Of a DNA stretch of 15,958 bases, positions 1 through 8,906 are shown one piece after another. This stretch comes from Chromera velia (lineage: Eukaryota > Sar > Chromeraceae). The stretch spans positions 63,766-79,723 of the forward strand of contig JAHBMJ010003753.1 of the NCBI GenBank assembly GCA_018398765.1. The letters are read 5' to 3'. Under the pieces are notes generated by a model, which was not told the origin of the DNA, did not search any database, and saw only the letters and a list, made by a program, of their open reading frames with translations. Within the stretch, counting starts at the first letter, position 1, and each line of letters opens with the position of its first letter. A program made the position numbers and the translations under genes.

Positions 1-1287
1 CCGCAAGTATTACGGAGCCCACCTTCTGAACATCCCCCACGAGCAGGGGGTCAAAAACCAAGGACCGCTTTCTCTGGTCCTTTGTGCTCCCATCGTTTAG
101 ATCGTCGGGGCAAGCAGTCTACAGGCATGAAGTATGCATGTCATCAATAATCGCACTAAAACCTGAAACTAGCCTCTAAGCAGGATTTGATTAGCCCGTT
201 TGAGCGATAGATTGTTGAATGCATGCAGATTCATTCAAAAGAAGTTGTTTCAATAAGTGCCTTCTTTTATCAATTTTGCGCTACTTTTTGCGAACTGATT
301 TTATTTTGTTCTCCCTCTTTCTTCCTATCTGATGGGGCCGGCCTGAAGCTGTGCATGTAACCATGCGCAAAGGAAGCAAAGTTAGCAGGACAGGGAAAGG
401 ATCATACTGGCAGGGAAGCACCGTAATACTAGACTTTGCTGGTGAGCTGGTGGCTGGTGAAATTGAGAGGCTGGTGGGAGGACCCACCTGGAAAGGTGGC
501 ACCGTGTACCAATTTCTGTGTACTCGACGCTCTTCTGCTCTCCCTCCTCCTTCCTCTTTATGAGCTGCCTGTCAGAGGAGAATTCAATAGTATAGAGTGA
601 AACACCTCTTAAGCTATATGTAGTACTGCAAAGCCTTCCTTCCTTACATTAATATGTACATGAAAATATCGAATTCCACGGAAATTATGTAATCAATCAA
701 TATACTATACGTACGTACAATTATTGAAAATTATGTTATAAAGATTCATTCATAGAAGTTTGTTTACATGCATTCGTGCGCGCGATAGTGAGTGCAAGAC
801 TTAAGTGTGTGCGCTCCTTCGGAAGGCAGATCGGTCAGGTGAATCAAATCAGAGGCCCTGTATGAGACGTATATCGGAAATTATCAGAAATTCAAAGAAA
901 CAAAGAAATATTCTGGACACCCATGATATTCAAGTGCCTTTCAGTGAGTGAACACCTAATAAGGCACTCATCTGAGGGATCGTCACAGATTAAATTACCA
1001 TGATTGAAGGTTTTGTTATATATGCCGCGTCTTAAAGTTCTTGTACATAACTATTACATGTAAGATCTCTTGTACAAAAAATTTCAGTACTTACATCGAC
1101 TAGTAGTACTCAGATCAATTAATGTATACTAATGTATATCTAACGTACGCAGATAAGCCTGCAAATTAAGCCCTAGAAAGCGCGAGATCCATCTTTTTTA
1201 TCATATATAAACAGATAAGTACAATTCCCAAACCTTCAGTATATGTACTTTCCAGAGTTTTTTTAAATGATATCTTCTCTTACGCGC
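1..1287. other. Left flanking DNA, no supported gene
   Basis: This flank is moderately GC-rich up to about 590 and strongly AT-rich from about 600 to 1287, with many ACGTAC and CATGCAT-like words. Two short stretches have weak coding potential. One plus-strand frame is open from the left edge (position 2) to a TAG at about 110 and could be the 3' end of a gene that begins outside the window. Another plus-strand frame is open from about 333 to 563 after a pyrimidine-rich tract at 300-330 that could be a splice acceptor region. Neither translation resembles a family I recognise, and an overlapping minus-strand frame is about as long. I therefore call no gene. Nothing else is recognisable between 600 and 1287. 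Confidence 0.5.
34..82. repeat. Two adjacent small hairpins
   Basis: Two inverted repeats lie ten bases apart. The first is CCCCC (34-38) against GGGGG (46-50) with a 7-base loop. The second is AAGGACC (60-66) against GGTCCTT (76-82) with a 9-base loop. Both stems pair perfectly. They could be RNA structure near the 3' end of a transcript from the left, or chance. No family is recognised. Confidence 0.35.
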
Positions 1288-1292
1288 AGCAA
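1288..1292. repeat. Target-site duplication, left copy (outer element)
   Basis: AGCAA stands directly before the left LTR and is repeated exactly at 14902-14906 directly after the right LTR. Five base pairs is the usual duplication size for LTR-retrotransposon integrases. It sets the outer boundaries of the element. Confidence 0.9.
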
Positions 1293-1606
1293 TAATGAGA
1301 CTTTAGGGCTTATAGGTTTTTCCTATGTGGGTAAGTCTGTTCCATTTGAGTCCAAGTACATTCACACCTTTCCATCAATGATCTACTTCAATCAACTGTG
1401 GCTTCATTTCTCTGCATGCTTTTCGTATGGCTTAATTCAATTAGATGTGTATCGCTTTCCATACATTTAATTCGCTCACTTCCTCGCTCGTACTGCGCAG
1501 TGCGTAGTGCTGCTGCGCATTGGTGCCTTTGTGTTTTGTCAGTCTCGCGTTGGTCTGGCTTGGTGTGCTTCTCTACGCCGATTTGCCTTTCACTAGGGCT
1601 TCATCA
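1293..1606 (-). repeat. 3' LTR of outer element
   Basis: This 314-bp repeat aligns without gaps to 14588-14901 (offset 13295), with 24 mismatches of which 23 are transitions. On the minus strand it starts TGATGAAGCC. It ends in TCTCATTA where the other copy ends TCTCGTCA, so the canonical TG...CA end has decayed here by two transitions. I see no promoter or poly(A) signal I would defend. Confidence 0.93.
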
Positions 1607-1822
1607 GGCGCATCCTTTTCTTTTTTACGGAGTGATCAACCGTACAATTTGGAATCCGAGATGTCCATTCGAAAGCTACTTCCTTTGGGCTTGAGAATTC
1701 GGACGTGCAGACACAGCTGTGACGGTTTTTTAGCCCCCTAAAGCTGAATGCTGAGTTGCTGAATTCACCCGCAGGAATTCACTTTCTCCTTTCAATCTTA
1801 TCTCCCTCCTTGCTTGGCATTC
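1607..1822 (-). other. 3' untranslated segment of outer element
   Basis: This segment lies between the last pol codon and the 3' LTR and contains the polypurine tract. No conserved minus-strand reading frame is seen. Open frames on the plus strand here run across the LTR edge and look like chance. Confidence 0.6.
1613..1626 (-). promoter_or_regulatory. Polypurine tract of outer element
   Basis: On the minus strand this is a purine-only run (AAAAAAGAAAAGGA) ending six bases upstream of the 3' LTR. A polypurine tract in this place resists RNase H and primes plus-strand DNA synthesis in LTR elements. Position and composition fit. The few bases between tract and LTR are slightly more than usual. 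Confidence 0.65.
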
Positions 1823-2700
1823 TCACATCGCGAATTGAATTGGAGCGCTTGCAACTCCTGTGTTGAACGTTGTCATGCCACGGTGTATTGCTTTATAGTC
1901 TTGCCTCTCTTTCATTCTTAATCCTCCTCCCTCTTCTCTTGTTCTCGTTGCTCTGTCTGTTTGATGTCCTTCACCAGCTATCGCCGTGTCCCTCCTCCCA
2001 GGTGCCTGTGCCTGCAGAGGCCATGGGAATTCATCATCTGAATCATCATCATTTATTTCCTTTTCTTTTTTATCTTTTATTTCTACTCCTGTGGGTGTAT
2101 AGATGTTTCGTCCGGCCTTTTCCTTTTTCAATAATGATGCAAGTAAGTCAACAGACATTGGTTTTGTCAATATGTCTGTGTGGTTTTATACTCCACTCAC
2201 ATGTTGCACTGTAATCTTTCCTTCCTTCAAACTATCAAACACAGCAAGAACAGGAATGATAGAAACCTTCCCCCCAATCTTTCTAACTTTCTGCACTAAT
2301 ACTGTCTCTTATGGCTTTGGATTCCTTGCTTTAAGCATCTTGCAAACACCGTCAGAGTCTGTTCGAATGATGCATTTCGTCCCTGTGTCCCTCCAAATCT
2401 CCTTGATGAATCTCATCACCACCAATCCGTAATCCAGCGCGTCCTCCAACGCTATCAACTCTCCTCTATTGCTGCTTCTCGCAAATTTCTTCTGCTTTCT
2501 GCTCTTCCAAGCTATTGGCCTCCCATTGATCAAGAAAACCCAGCCTGTTTGCGGATGAGGATACTCATCGCTTCCCCCTGCAGCATCATAATACAGAAGT
2601 ACCTCCATCGGTTCATGGTGCTTCGGCGGATCCAAAAGGATTCTCCTGTTTGATGTTGCCTTACCGTACTTGATTGCACGATTCAGCAATCTCCATGCTC
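1823..2700 (-). pseudogene. Outer pol: RNase H domain and C-terminus
   Basis: This is the RNase H1 domain of the copia-type polyprotein, which removes RNA from the RNA-DNA hybrid. One reading frame runs through the region. It shows the first acidic residue in VLLYYDAAGG, then the WKSRKQKKFARSS segment, the second acidic residue in RGELIALEDAL, and the third in RTDSDGVC. Downstream the frame has the typical copia end, a HTDILTKPM motif near 2155-2185. It is interrupted by TAA at 2309-2311 and TAA at 2186-2188. The second stop stands where copia proteins usually have Gln, so CAA to TAA is likely. The final stop is TGA at 1823-1825. A TGA at 2699-2701 separates it from the RT connection region. 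Confidence 0.85.
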
Positions 2701-2701
2701 A

Positions 2702-4577
2702 GACCGTCGGGCTCTGTTTAAATTGGCTGAGCCAAGCGGAAGCATACTCTAGGTCCGGTTGTATGTAATGTGCTGCATACGACAACTCCCCCAACAACTG
2801 TCTGTACCTCTTATGTCCTTCTGCTTCCAGTGTTTCGGATTTGTCTTCTTCTTTTTTCACTCCTGAGGGCAATGGCTGTGTGGGTGTCTTGCTCTGCTCT
2901 CCTGAAATGCCTTCAACGTACTACTTCTGTGAGCACCAGATATGTCCATTCGGGAGAATTTTGTAATCACTCCCGACATACCTTCTGAGCCTCTCAGGTT
3001 CTTTACACTCCACCACCTCTGCGATTTCCATTACCATTTCTGACACGCTCCCGTCCAGAGAGACAACGATCAAATCGTCAACATACTGATTGAGCAATCC
3101 TACCACTCTTCCTGCCTTCTTTTTTCAAAATACCCCCGTCAATGGACTCGTCTCCCATCCAAGTTTCTGCAACAGATCCCACAAATGATCCTCAAACAAC
3201 CTACCCGCGTCCTTCAGTCCATACAGAGCTTTCTTTAATTTCCATAGGACCCCCGTCTTATAGTCTGGGTAACATTTTGGCGGGCAGACATATACGGGCT
3301 TTAGGGATCTCAGCTTGGCCTGCAGATACGCGTTCTGGCAGTCTACTGAGGCGATCGAGTCTTCGTTGAAATGCGGTGATCCTAGTGCTGCAAGCAACAC
3401 AAATCTAACGGAATTGGGTGGACAACCACACATGGCCGTATCGATGTCCTATCGGGTATTTTGATCACCTCGAGCAACGGCTCGTACCTTAAACTCTCTC
3501 TCTCCTCTCGGTTTCAATTTCAGGATGTTAACTACCAACATGTCCATGATTCTGACTCCTTCTGGGACTTGGTCTCTGCGAACGGGCTCGTAAGTTTGGT
3601 ACTTCATCAGTTTGGCAAATTCGTTTCTCCGAGCTTCATTACACTTTGCTTTCTACGTTTGGGTCAACTCACTGTACTTCACTTTCTGATGGGTAGTTGC
3701 GGTGAGAAGAGTACTTTCGACTGCTTGATGGTCGTCTGTCAAGGCTGTTGAGATGCCTAAATGACTGAGCAGACCGCTGACAAGAAAACTTGTGTTTCCA
3801 TTGAAAGCAGGCTCTTCGATGGTCGTGCTCAATGCGAACTCCTTCTCTTCAACGTAATCCTTCAAAATCTCTTCAACTGTCCCTTAGGCCAGCCTTCCAT
3901 TCTCTTGAAGCTGTGCTCTTTCAATCGCAATCTCATCCTTTTTTATCTGGTATACATCTGGCTCAAGACCTTTCCTCTTCTTTGATATGAACATCACTGC
4001 CTGTTCCCCTTTCCTTTTCACTGCCGGTCTGTAAATTCGATCTGCCAACGACCCTCTCCCATAGGAACCATAGTAATGCACCAGCAACTTTGTTCTCTTT
4101 TCTTGTAAAACCTCTCCAAGGAAAAGTTGCTTCTTCTCATCACTCTTCCATACAACGAACCTTTTGTCCTGCAACTCAACTTTTTCCTTTCATCTCCCAC
4201 GCTCTTTTCTTTCCTCCTTCTTTTTAGCCTGAGTGGAATTAGATGACTCCAACCTCTCTTTCATCTTCTCTGGCATGACTCTCATAACTGAAATGTGGGC
4301 GTCGATTTTGTATCCCTCATAACTTCTGTCACATTCTCTTCTCGGCTTCAACTGATATCTGGTGGGTGACAGAGGAGAAACGATAATGTATGGCTTCCAT
4401 TCTTCTTCGACGTTCCCAAATTTCCGGAGTGGATGCCTGAATAAAATAAGGTCGCCCTCATGGAATGCTTCTGCTATCTTCAGATTAGATTCTTTCATTC
4501 TGAGCCAGAGTTCTCTTTTCATCGTTTCCTATACACAAGCGGGCAAGAAACTCACGCCCGTCATTCTTTCATACGGG
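2702..4577 (-). pseudogene. Outer pol: integrase C-terminal end, linker and reverse transcriptase
   Basis: One minus-strand frame continues through this whole stretch. It begins with the post-catalytic integrase segment SPYERMTG just after a frameshift. A linker domain follows, with LLVHYYGSYG and RIYRPA near 4035-4095, of the kind that follows integrase in protist copia-like elements. The RT start (RNEFAKLMKYQTYEP) lies near 3580-3630. RT motifs follow: VRAVARGDQ, VDCQNAYLQ with the first catalytic Asp, LWKLKKALYGLKDAGR, and QYVDDLIV near 3074-3090 with the catalytic Asp pair. YRQLLGELSYAAHYIQPDLEYA is seen toward 2750-2810. Seven stops break it: TAG 4529-4531, TGA 4190-4192, TAA 3884-3886, TAG 3653-3655, TAG 3449-3451, TGA 3125-3127 and TAG 2921-2923. 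The catalytic residues themselves survive. Confidence 0.85.
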
Positions 4578-6291
4578 GACTAATACAGTGCTCAGGCAGA
4601 TGGAAGTCGGAGTTGACTAACGCAGCTGCCAAAGGAAGAATATCGTCCACCTGATCCATCTCTATCTCTCTCTCAAGTCGCAAGAGAGTGATCTGTGTGT
4701 CCAACACCTCATGACGGTTCTCTAGGATTCTGTTGGACTAAAGATGACCAACTGGGGTCCACTCGTGCATGATTCCGATCTTCAAACAATTCAGGTCGAA
4801 GACCCCCTTGAAATGCGAGCCATGATTAGTTTTGAAACACGACTGCAGCCCCAGTGGCAAGCCAAACATCCTCAACCAATTGTCCTTCATTGCCGCCCAC
4901 ACTGTCTCTGCATCCTCTCCTTTCACTGAAACCACCACAAGCCACCGAGTGCACTCATCTATCATCATTACGTAGGGCTTACTGTTGATGTAATGGATAT
5001 CGACTGCCACTCTCTCAACTGGGCGCCCTATTCTCAACTTCTCTGTCCATCCTCTCCACCTGTGAGATGCACCCTTGACCTGTGCACACTCCTTGCACTG
5101 CTTTATCATCTCTCTGCAAAGAGAAGGCAATTTCGGATTTGCAAAATGACGAGACAGCATGCGACGCAGTGCCACTCCTGAGATGTATCCTGTCTGATGG
5201 TGGGCCTGTTCCACCAACTCCCTCATCGTAACATCTCCCAACCGCATTCTTTCCTTTTGGTGGAGCTTCCATGAGACCCCCGCTCTCGTACTCACCCTCC
5301 TCGAATCGATTGCATCTCCATCGATTTGCCGCAGGTGATTGCACCCGTCATGGCTTGCGTCTCCCTCCTGTGTGTCCGAGTCTCCAGTAGTCTCTGCAAC
5401 GGGATCTCTCGAAACACTTGCAGTATTGGGGAAGCATTCAGAAGCCCATGCTACCCTTTTGGGAGCGTTAGTCCCCGTATCCTTTTCTTTTATGCATTCT
5501 TTTCTTTCTGACTGTTTCAGTCTTTTCTTTTTCTTTTCTTCCACTTTCTTTTCTCTCTTCTGTGCTGCTCTCCTTTCTTTCTTGCTCTTTGAATGCATTG
5601 CTTCAAAATTTGATGATTGCTGAACAGAGGAAGGAGAAATGGAAGAATGAGAGGATGCGTTTACTGCAGTGTGTAAAGCTGGGGAAGGATGGTCGACCTG
5701 TATAGGTGCCCTGGGTGAGGGCTCACCTGACGCTTTGTTGTCCTTCTCCACTAGCCTTGGCGATCTCCGCACTTCAGCGATGCCCAGGCTCTGGCCAGAC
5801 GCCTGAGACCACCAAGAGCGGGCCTTTTCTAATTGCTCACGACGCCACGCTTTTCCTTCTACCTCGTGTCTTGCATGGAGACACGCTTTCCCCTGCCGTC
5901 TACACGTTGACGCACACTCCTTCTCCTCAAAGTGCAAGCAATCAATGTACTCTCTAAATCGAACACGGTGGAAGTTCTTTTTTCTTCTGCTGGGATGCTT
6001 TTCTTTCTGAGTGCTGTTGGGACTGGAGGAGCTGAAACCAAACCCCTGCACTTTCTCTTCTTCACAAGTCTCAGCTGTCTCTCTGCTATGCGTGCGTTGC
6101 ACCTCATGTTGCACGTAGCTAGCCCACAGTGGAGATACAGACCCGGTCGCCCGTCTCCTTTCCTTCCAATTTTCATAGACGAGAGACTGGGGAAAGAGAA
6201 CTTCTTCTCCGGTGTCCATCACCACCAGACTATGGACTCTCAAGTCTTTCACTACCAAATTCCTACCTACCACCTTTGACACAGGCCCTGG
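4575..6291 (-). pseudogene. Outer pol: charged spacer and integrase core
   Basis: This is the C-terminal part of a long open frame (6546-4741, 602 codons). Codons 86-430 are a low-complexity charged spacer with a Lys/Arg/Glu-rich block at codons 320-350. The integrase follows. The zinc-binding region has C484-x2-C487 after HHQTGYISG at 449-457. Tyr454 stands where a second His is expected, and TAC from CAC is one transition. The catalytic core has Asp516 in VAVDIHYI and MIDECTRW at 528-535. At codon 574, in KTNHGSHF, the family has the second catalytic Asp and this copy has Asn. The frame then hits TAG at 4738-4740. Past that stop the same frame holds Glu at codon 609 in ILENRHEVL, at about the D-D-35-E spacing. 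A frameshift in the G4 run at 4575-4578 moves pol to the next frame. Confidence 0.85.
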
Positions 6292-6802
6292 CTTAAAAGG
6301 AAGTGTCAGAAGACCGCTCGGTTGGGTGGTCCACTGGACGGAGAGATGCTGCTTCTTTACCCCTGGGTGCAGTAGCAACATTCGTTTTGTCCCATAATCT
6401 ATCCTTACACTCCACACCTCCAAAAACTTCATGCTAATAAGAGGGGGCACTATGTCCTCTGTGTCGAGGACAACACAGCGAGCAGAGAGGACTGCTACGT
6501 CTGTCAAATGAAATCCCCCTGCCCACACCCCTCTCACCCCTACCATGCCATTTGCGGTTGACTAGGAAGGACCTGGGTCTGCTTCTGTGGGTTGCTAAAT
6601 CCAGTGTCCTAGATCGGCAAGAGGAAAGAGTGCTTACACCATGCGGAGCCATCCAAAGGAGAAAGTGACAACTCCTATGCTCCCGCTATCCTTCACAAAA
6701 GACAGTTTGGATGCGTCCTCTACTATCCTTCTATTGCTCCAACTTCCCTCCAGCGCTTTCTGCACAAACTCCTCATTCACCCCACAATCTTCCAACTGTT
6801 CT
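6292..6802 (-). pseudogene. Outer pol: retropepsin-like protease
   Basis: This is the aspartic protease that would cut the polyprotein. The C-terminal half is clear: DIVPPLISMKFLEVWSVRIDYG (about 6388-6456) and PSGLLTLPF (about 6292-6318) match the PLLIS and SGHY/LP segments of copia-related retropepsins. The best candidate for the catalytic triad is the D-C-G of QLEDCGVNEEFV near 6775-6795, with FSFG as the flap-like motif about 45 residues later. The family has D-T-G or D-S-G there, so the motif has changed or my assignment is wrong. A second candidate, DTG at 6600-6608, lies in another frame. Stops: TAA 6634-6636, TAG 6595-6597, TAG 6562-6564. The inner element inserted only a few codons upstream of the D-C-G. 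Confidence 0.65.
6798..6802. repeat. Target-site duplication, left copy (inner element)
   Basis: GTTCT directly precedes the left inner LTR and is repeated exactly at 12490-12494 directly after the right inner LTR. It is a perfect 5-bp duplication inside outer pol. Confidence 0.93.
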
Positions 6803-7091
6803 TGAAAGACCCTAGAAGCCACTAGATCTTCTCAACTAGAAGCTTATCATAAGAGTCTCTTAAGGTCTTTTTACAGGGAAAGACTGAAGGACGGGATGCA
6901 TTGCATATTCTCGTTCCTTTCATTGTTTAGCCATTTCATCTCATCACGTTTTATGAGCATGCTACTATTGATTGCAATTAATTCAAATTGCATGAAGAAG
7001 CATGCACATGCATGTATGCAGCTCGGCATGGCTCATCAATCTATAAGGCGGCGCGTATGGCGGCGGGCAATTCAGGCATGGCGGCTCAACA
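6803..7091 (-). repeat. 3' LTR of inner element
   Basis: This 289-bp repeat of 12197-12489 starts TGAAAGACCC and ends GGCTCAACA on the plus strand. It lacks a 4-bp AGAC unit found in the other copy. It contains the interrupted palindrome TAAGAGTCTCTTA (6850-6862) and a block of CATGCATG-like words near 7003-7020. The pol frame of the element ends in this LTR at TGA 7086-7088. Confidence 0.95.
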
Positions 7092-7745
7092 ATCACCCCC
7101 TGACTGAGGCACAGACGAAGGAACAAATACAGAGCTGTCTGTCTTCCCACAACGCCGACTGACTCTCATGCACATGCTTGATCGCTTCGCAAAGTCAATC
7201 TTCTTAACACGTGCTCCTGCTTTCTCTTTCTTCTCAACTCTCACAGTGGAAGGAACGTCACCATTGCAGCGCTCTAACATGAGCTTGGTCTGTCTATCTG
7301 CCCTCATGTCACTAGTCCTGCACCAGTACACACGGGAACGCAGACGACGCAATTCCTGTCTGACATAAGCAAGAAGACTATTCATAGCGGGCTCTGCCTT
7401 TGCCTGTCCAAACTCTAGCTGATCCATCAACGGCCCGGAATCTGTCACAAATTCAATCGGCACTTTCTTACACCAAAGCACCTCTGCCAGATCCTTCCAA
7501 GCAAAAGCTTTCTTTACGCTCTCTGCAGATGCAACTATCTCCGACGAAGTGCTTGAAATCAGCTTTCGCTTCACTCTTGCACTCTTCCACGCAAAAAGGT
7601 TGCTCTTTCTTAAAGCATGAATCCTTTCTCTGTCTACCTGTTCTGTCTGATCTACAAGGTAAGCTTTGTTTCCCTATTGCCCTTCACACTTCTGGAGAGA
7701 ATAAGACCCATCATAGAAAACAACCATCTTGGGGTCCTTGACTGC
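7086..7745 (-). pseudogene. Inner pol: RNase H domain and C-terminus
   Basis: This is the RNase H1 domain of the inner polyprotein, in the same frame as the RT before it. It shows VVFYDGSYS (first acidic residue, about 7697-7723), then FAWKSARVKRKLISSTSSEIVAS with the second acidic residue near 7540, then EFVTDSGPL with the third near 7435. The final RTSDMRADRQTKLM near 7285-7325 matches the T-x-M-x-AD-x-x-TK end of copia RNase H. A TAG at 7674-7676 interrupts it just after the first acidic residue. About 60 codons of unassigned basic sequence follow, and the frame stops at TGA 7086-7088 inside the LTR. Confidence 0.85.
7092..7102 (-). promoter_or_regulatory. Possible polypurine tract of inner element
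   Basis: On the minus strand the bases directly before the 3' LTR read CAGGGGGTGAT, with a G5 core. This is short and broken by a pyrimidine, but the place is right for the plus-strand primer. It also codes the last pol residues. Confidence 0.4.
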
Positions 7746-8903
7746 AGTAAAAACAAGAGAGGTCTTCCTTTGCTTCGCATGATTTAACAAACGCAAACCA
7801 CCTTCTACCTTCTCTGCAGACGGCTTAGTCGACCACCGACTCAGCTCACCAAAAAGAAAAGAAATGTCTGGCTGTGTCCTTGCTGCCCACCCAGTCACCC
7901 CCATGATCTTTTGCATGAGGGGCACATATTCTTCTTTAATCTCTTCTTCTGTTGGAGGGTCCAAAAGGTCTGGTCTGATCTTTCCCCCCTTCAGTTTGCT
8001 CTCTTCCACTTCAACGGACTCAAGATACTCTTCCTGACTCATCTCAAAACCTTCCTTTGTTTTCTTTAGTTGCATGCCTATGTAGCTCATTGTCTCTTCT
8101 TCTTTTAACACCTCGGGCTCGTCCATTTTCAGTTTCTCTTGAAGAGGAGAAAGGAAAGAAAGAGGATCTTTAGCAAAAAGAAGAAGATCATCGACATGCC
8201 TAACTAACACGGCCTTCACTTCACCCCCCTCCCCGCTTCTGTGAACGAAAATGCTTTCTTTTATCTCCTCCCATCCCAATTCCTTTGCTATCTTCTTAAA
8301 GGAGAGAGAGAAGAGACGGGGACTGTCTGCAAGGCCGTACATTACTTTCTTTAATTTCAAGACAGCACCTGGTTTTATCTATTCGGAACAATCAGGAGGG
8401 AGAGAAGTGGGAAGTTGGATAAAAACAGAGTCAGAAATGGGAGCAGTCAGAAAAGCAGTGCGGACATCCGACTTTGCAGCCGTCCATCCCTTCAAAGAAG
8501 CAAAAGAAAGAACCAAAAGAACTGCTCACCAATCTGCCGTCCCACTAAAAGTCTCTAACTCTTTTCGGTCGTCCTGAAACCCTTCGACGACCAGCCTCGC
8601 TTTTGCAATTCTTTTCCCTTCCTTCATTTTCCAAGTAAGCAACCACCTGCACTTCATGGCTTTTCTTCCTTTCGGCAGACGCACACCTGGCTGAAAGACA
8701 TCACATTCGATGAATTGATTCAATTCGGCTTTCTGTCCTTCAACGTGAGACCCCCCCGCAACCTCTTCTGGAGTGGTATCGATGTGTCCTTTCTTTGGAT
8801 TCACGTGAGAAAGCATCTTCTCCACGACTTCCTTATCGACCTCCAACACACGGGGTAAGGGACGTCGGGCTTTCTCTTTTTCTTTGATTGCGCACGCAAG
8901 CTT
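7746..8903 (-). pseudogene. Inner pol: reverse transcriptase
   Basis: This is a copia-type RT in one continuous minus-strand frame. Motifs in order: KAELNQFIECDVF and KCRWLLTWKMKEGKRIAKAR, which carry the N-terminal KARLV-like box; SDVRTAFL with the first catalytic Asp (about 8450-8475); VLKLKKVMYGLADSPRLF (about 8310-8360); VRHVDDLLLFA with the catalytic Asp pair (about 8180-8210), His replacing the usual Tyr; and GVTGWAARTQPDISFLFGELSRW near 7830-7900. Breaks are TAA 8904-8906 at its start, TGA 8526-8528 and TAG 8379-8381. Reading through these stops gives uninterrupted RT similarity, so they are point lesions and not frameshifts. Confidence 0.88.
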
Positions 8904-8906
8904 TTA

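Noticed and set aside
281-563. Overlapping plus- and minus-strand open frames in the left flank
   Set aside because: Both strands are open for similar lengths, neither product is recognisable, and starts rely on non-ATG codons or lack context. It is mentioned in the flank entry only.
1560-1627. Hammerhead-ribozyme-like words at the outer LTR end (CTGATGAAGCC ... GGCAAATC on the minus strand)
   Set aside because: The CTGATGA box is there, but the second core box reads CAAA where GAAA is required after stem II, no closing stem I/III pairs were found, and the other LTR copy reads TTGATAA. The core cannot form.
1398-1741. Plus-strand open frames across the left outer LTR
   Set aside because: They cross the LTR boundary and are not conserved in the same form at the other LTR. 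Composition is that of noncoding repeat DNA.
6600-6608. DTG triad as the outer protease active site
   Set aside because: It is out of frame with the rest of the protease, preceded directly by a stop, and too close (about 50 residues) to the PLLIS motif. The upstream D-C-G fits spacing better, though this is not certain.
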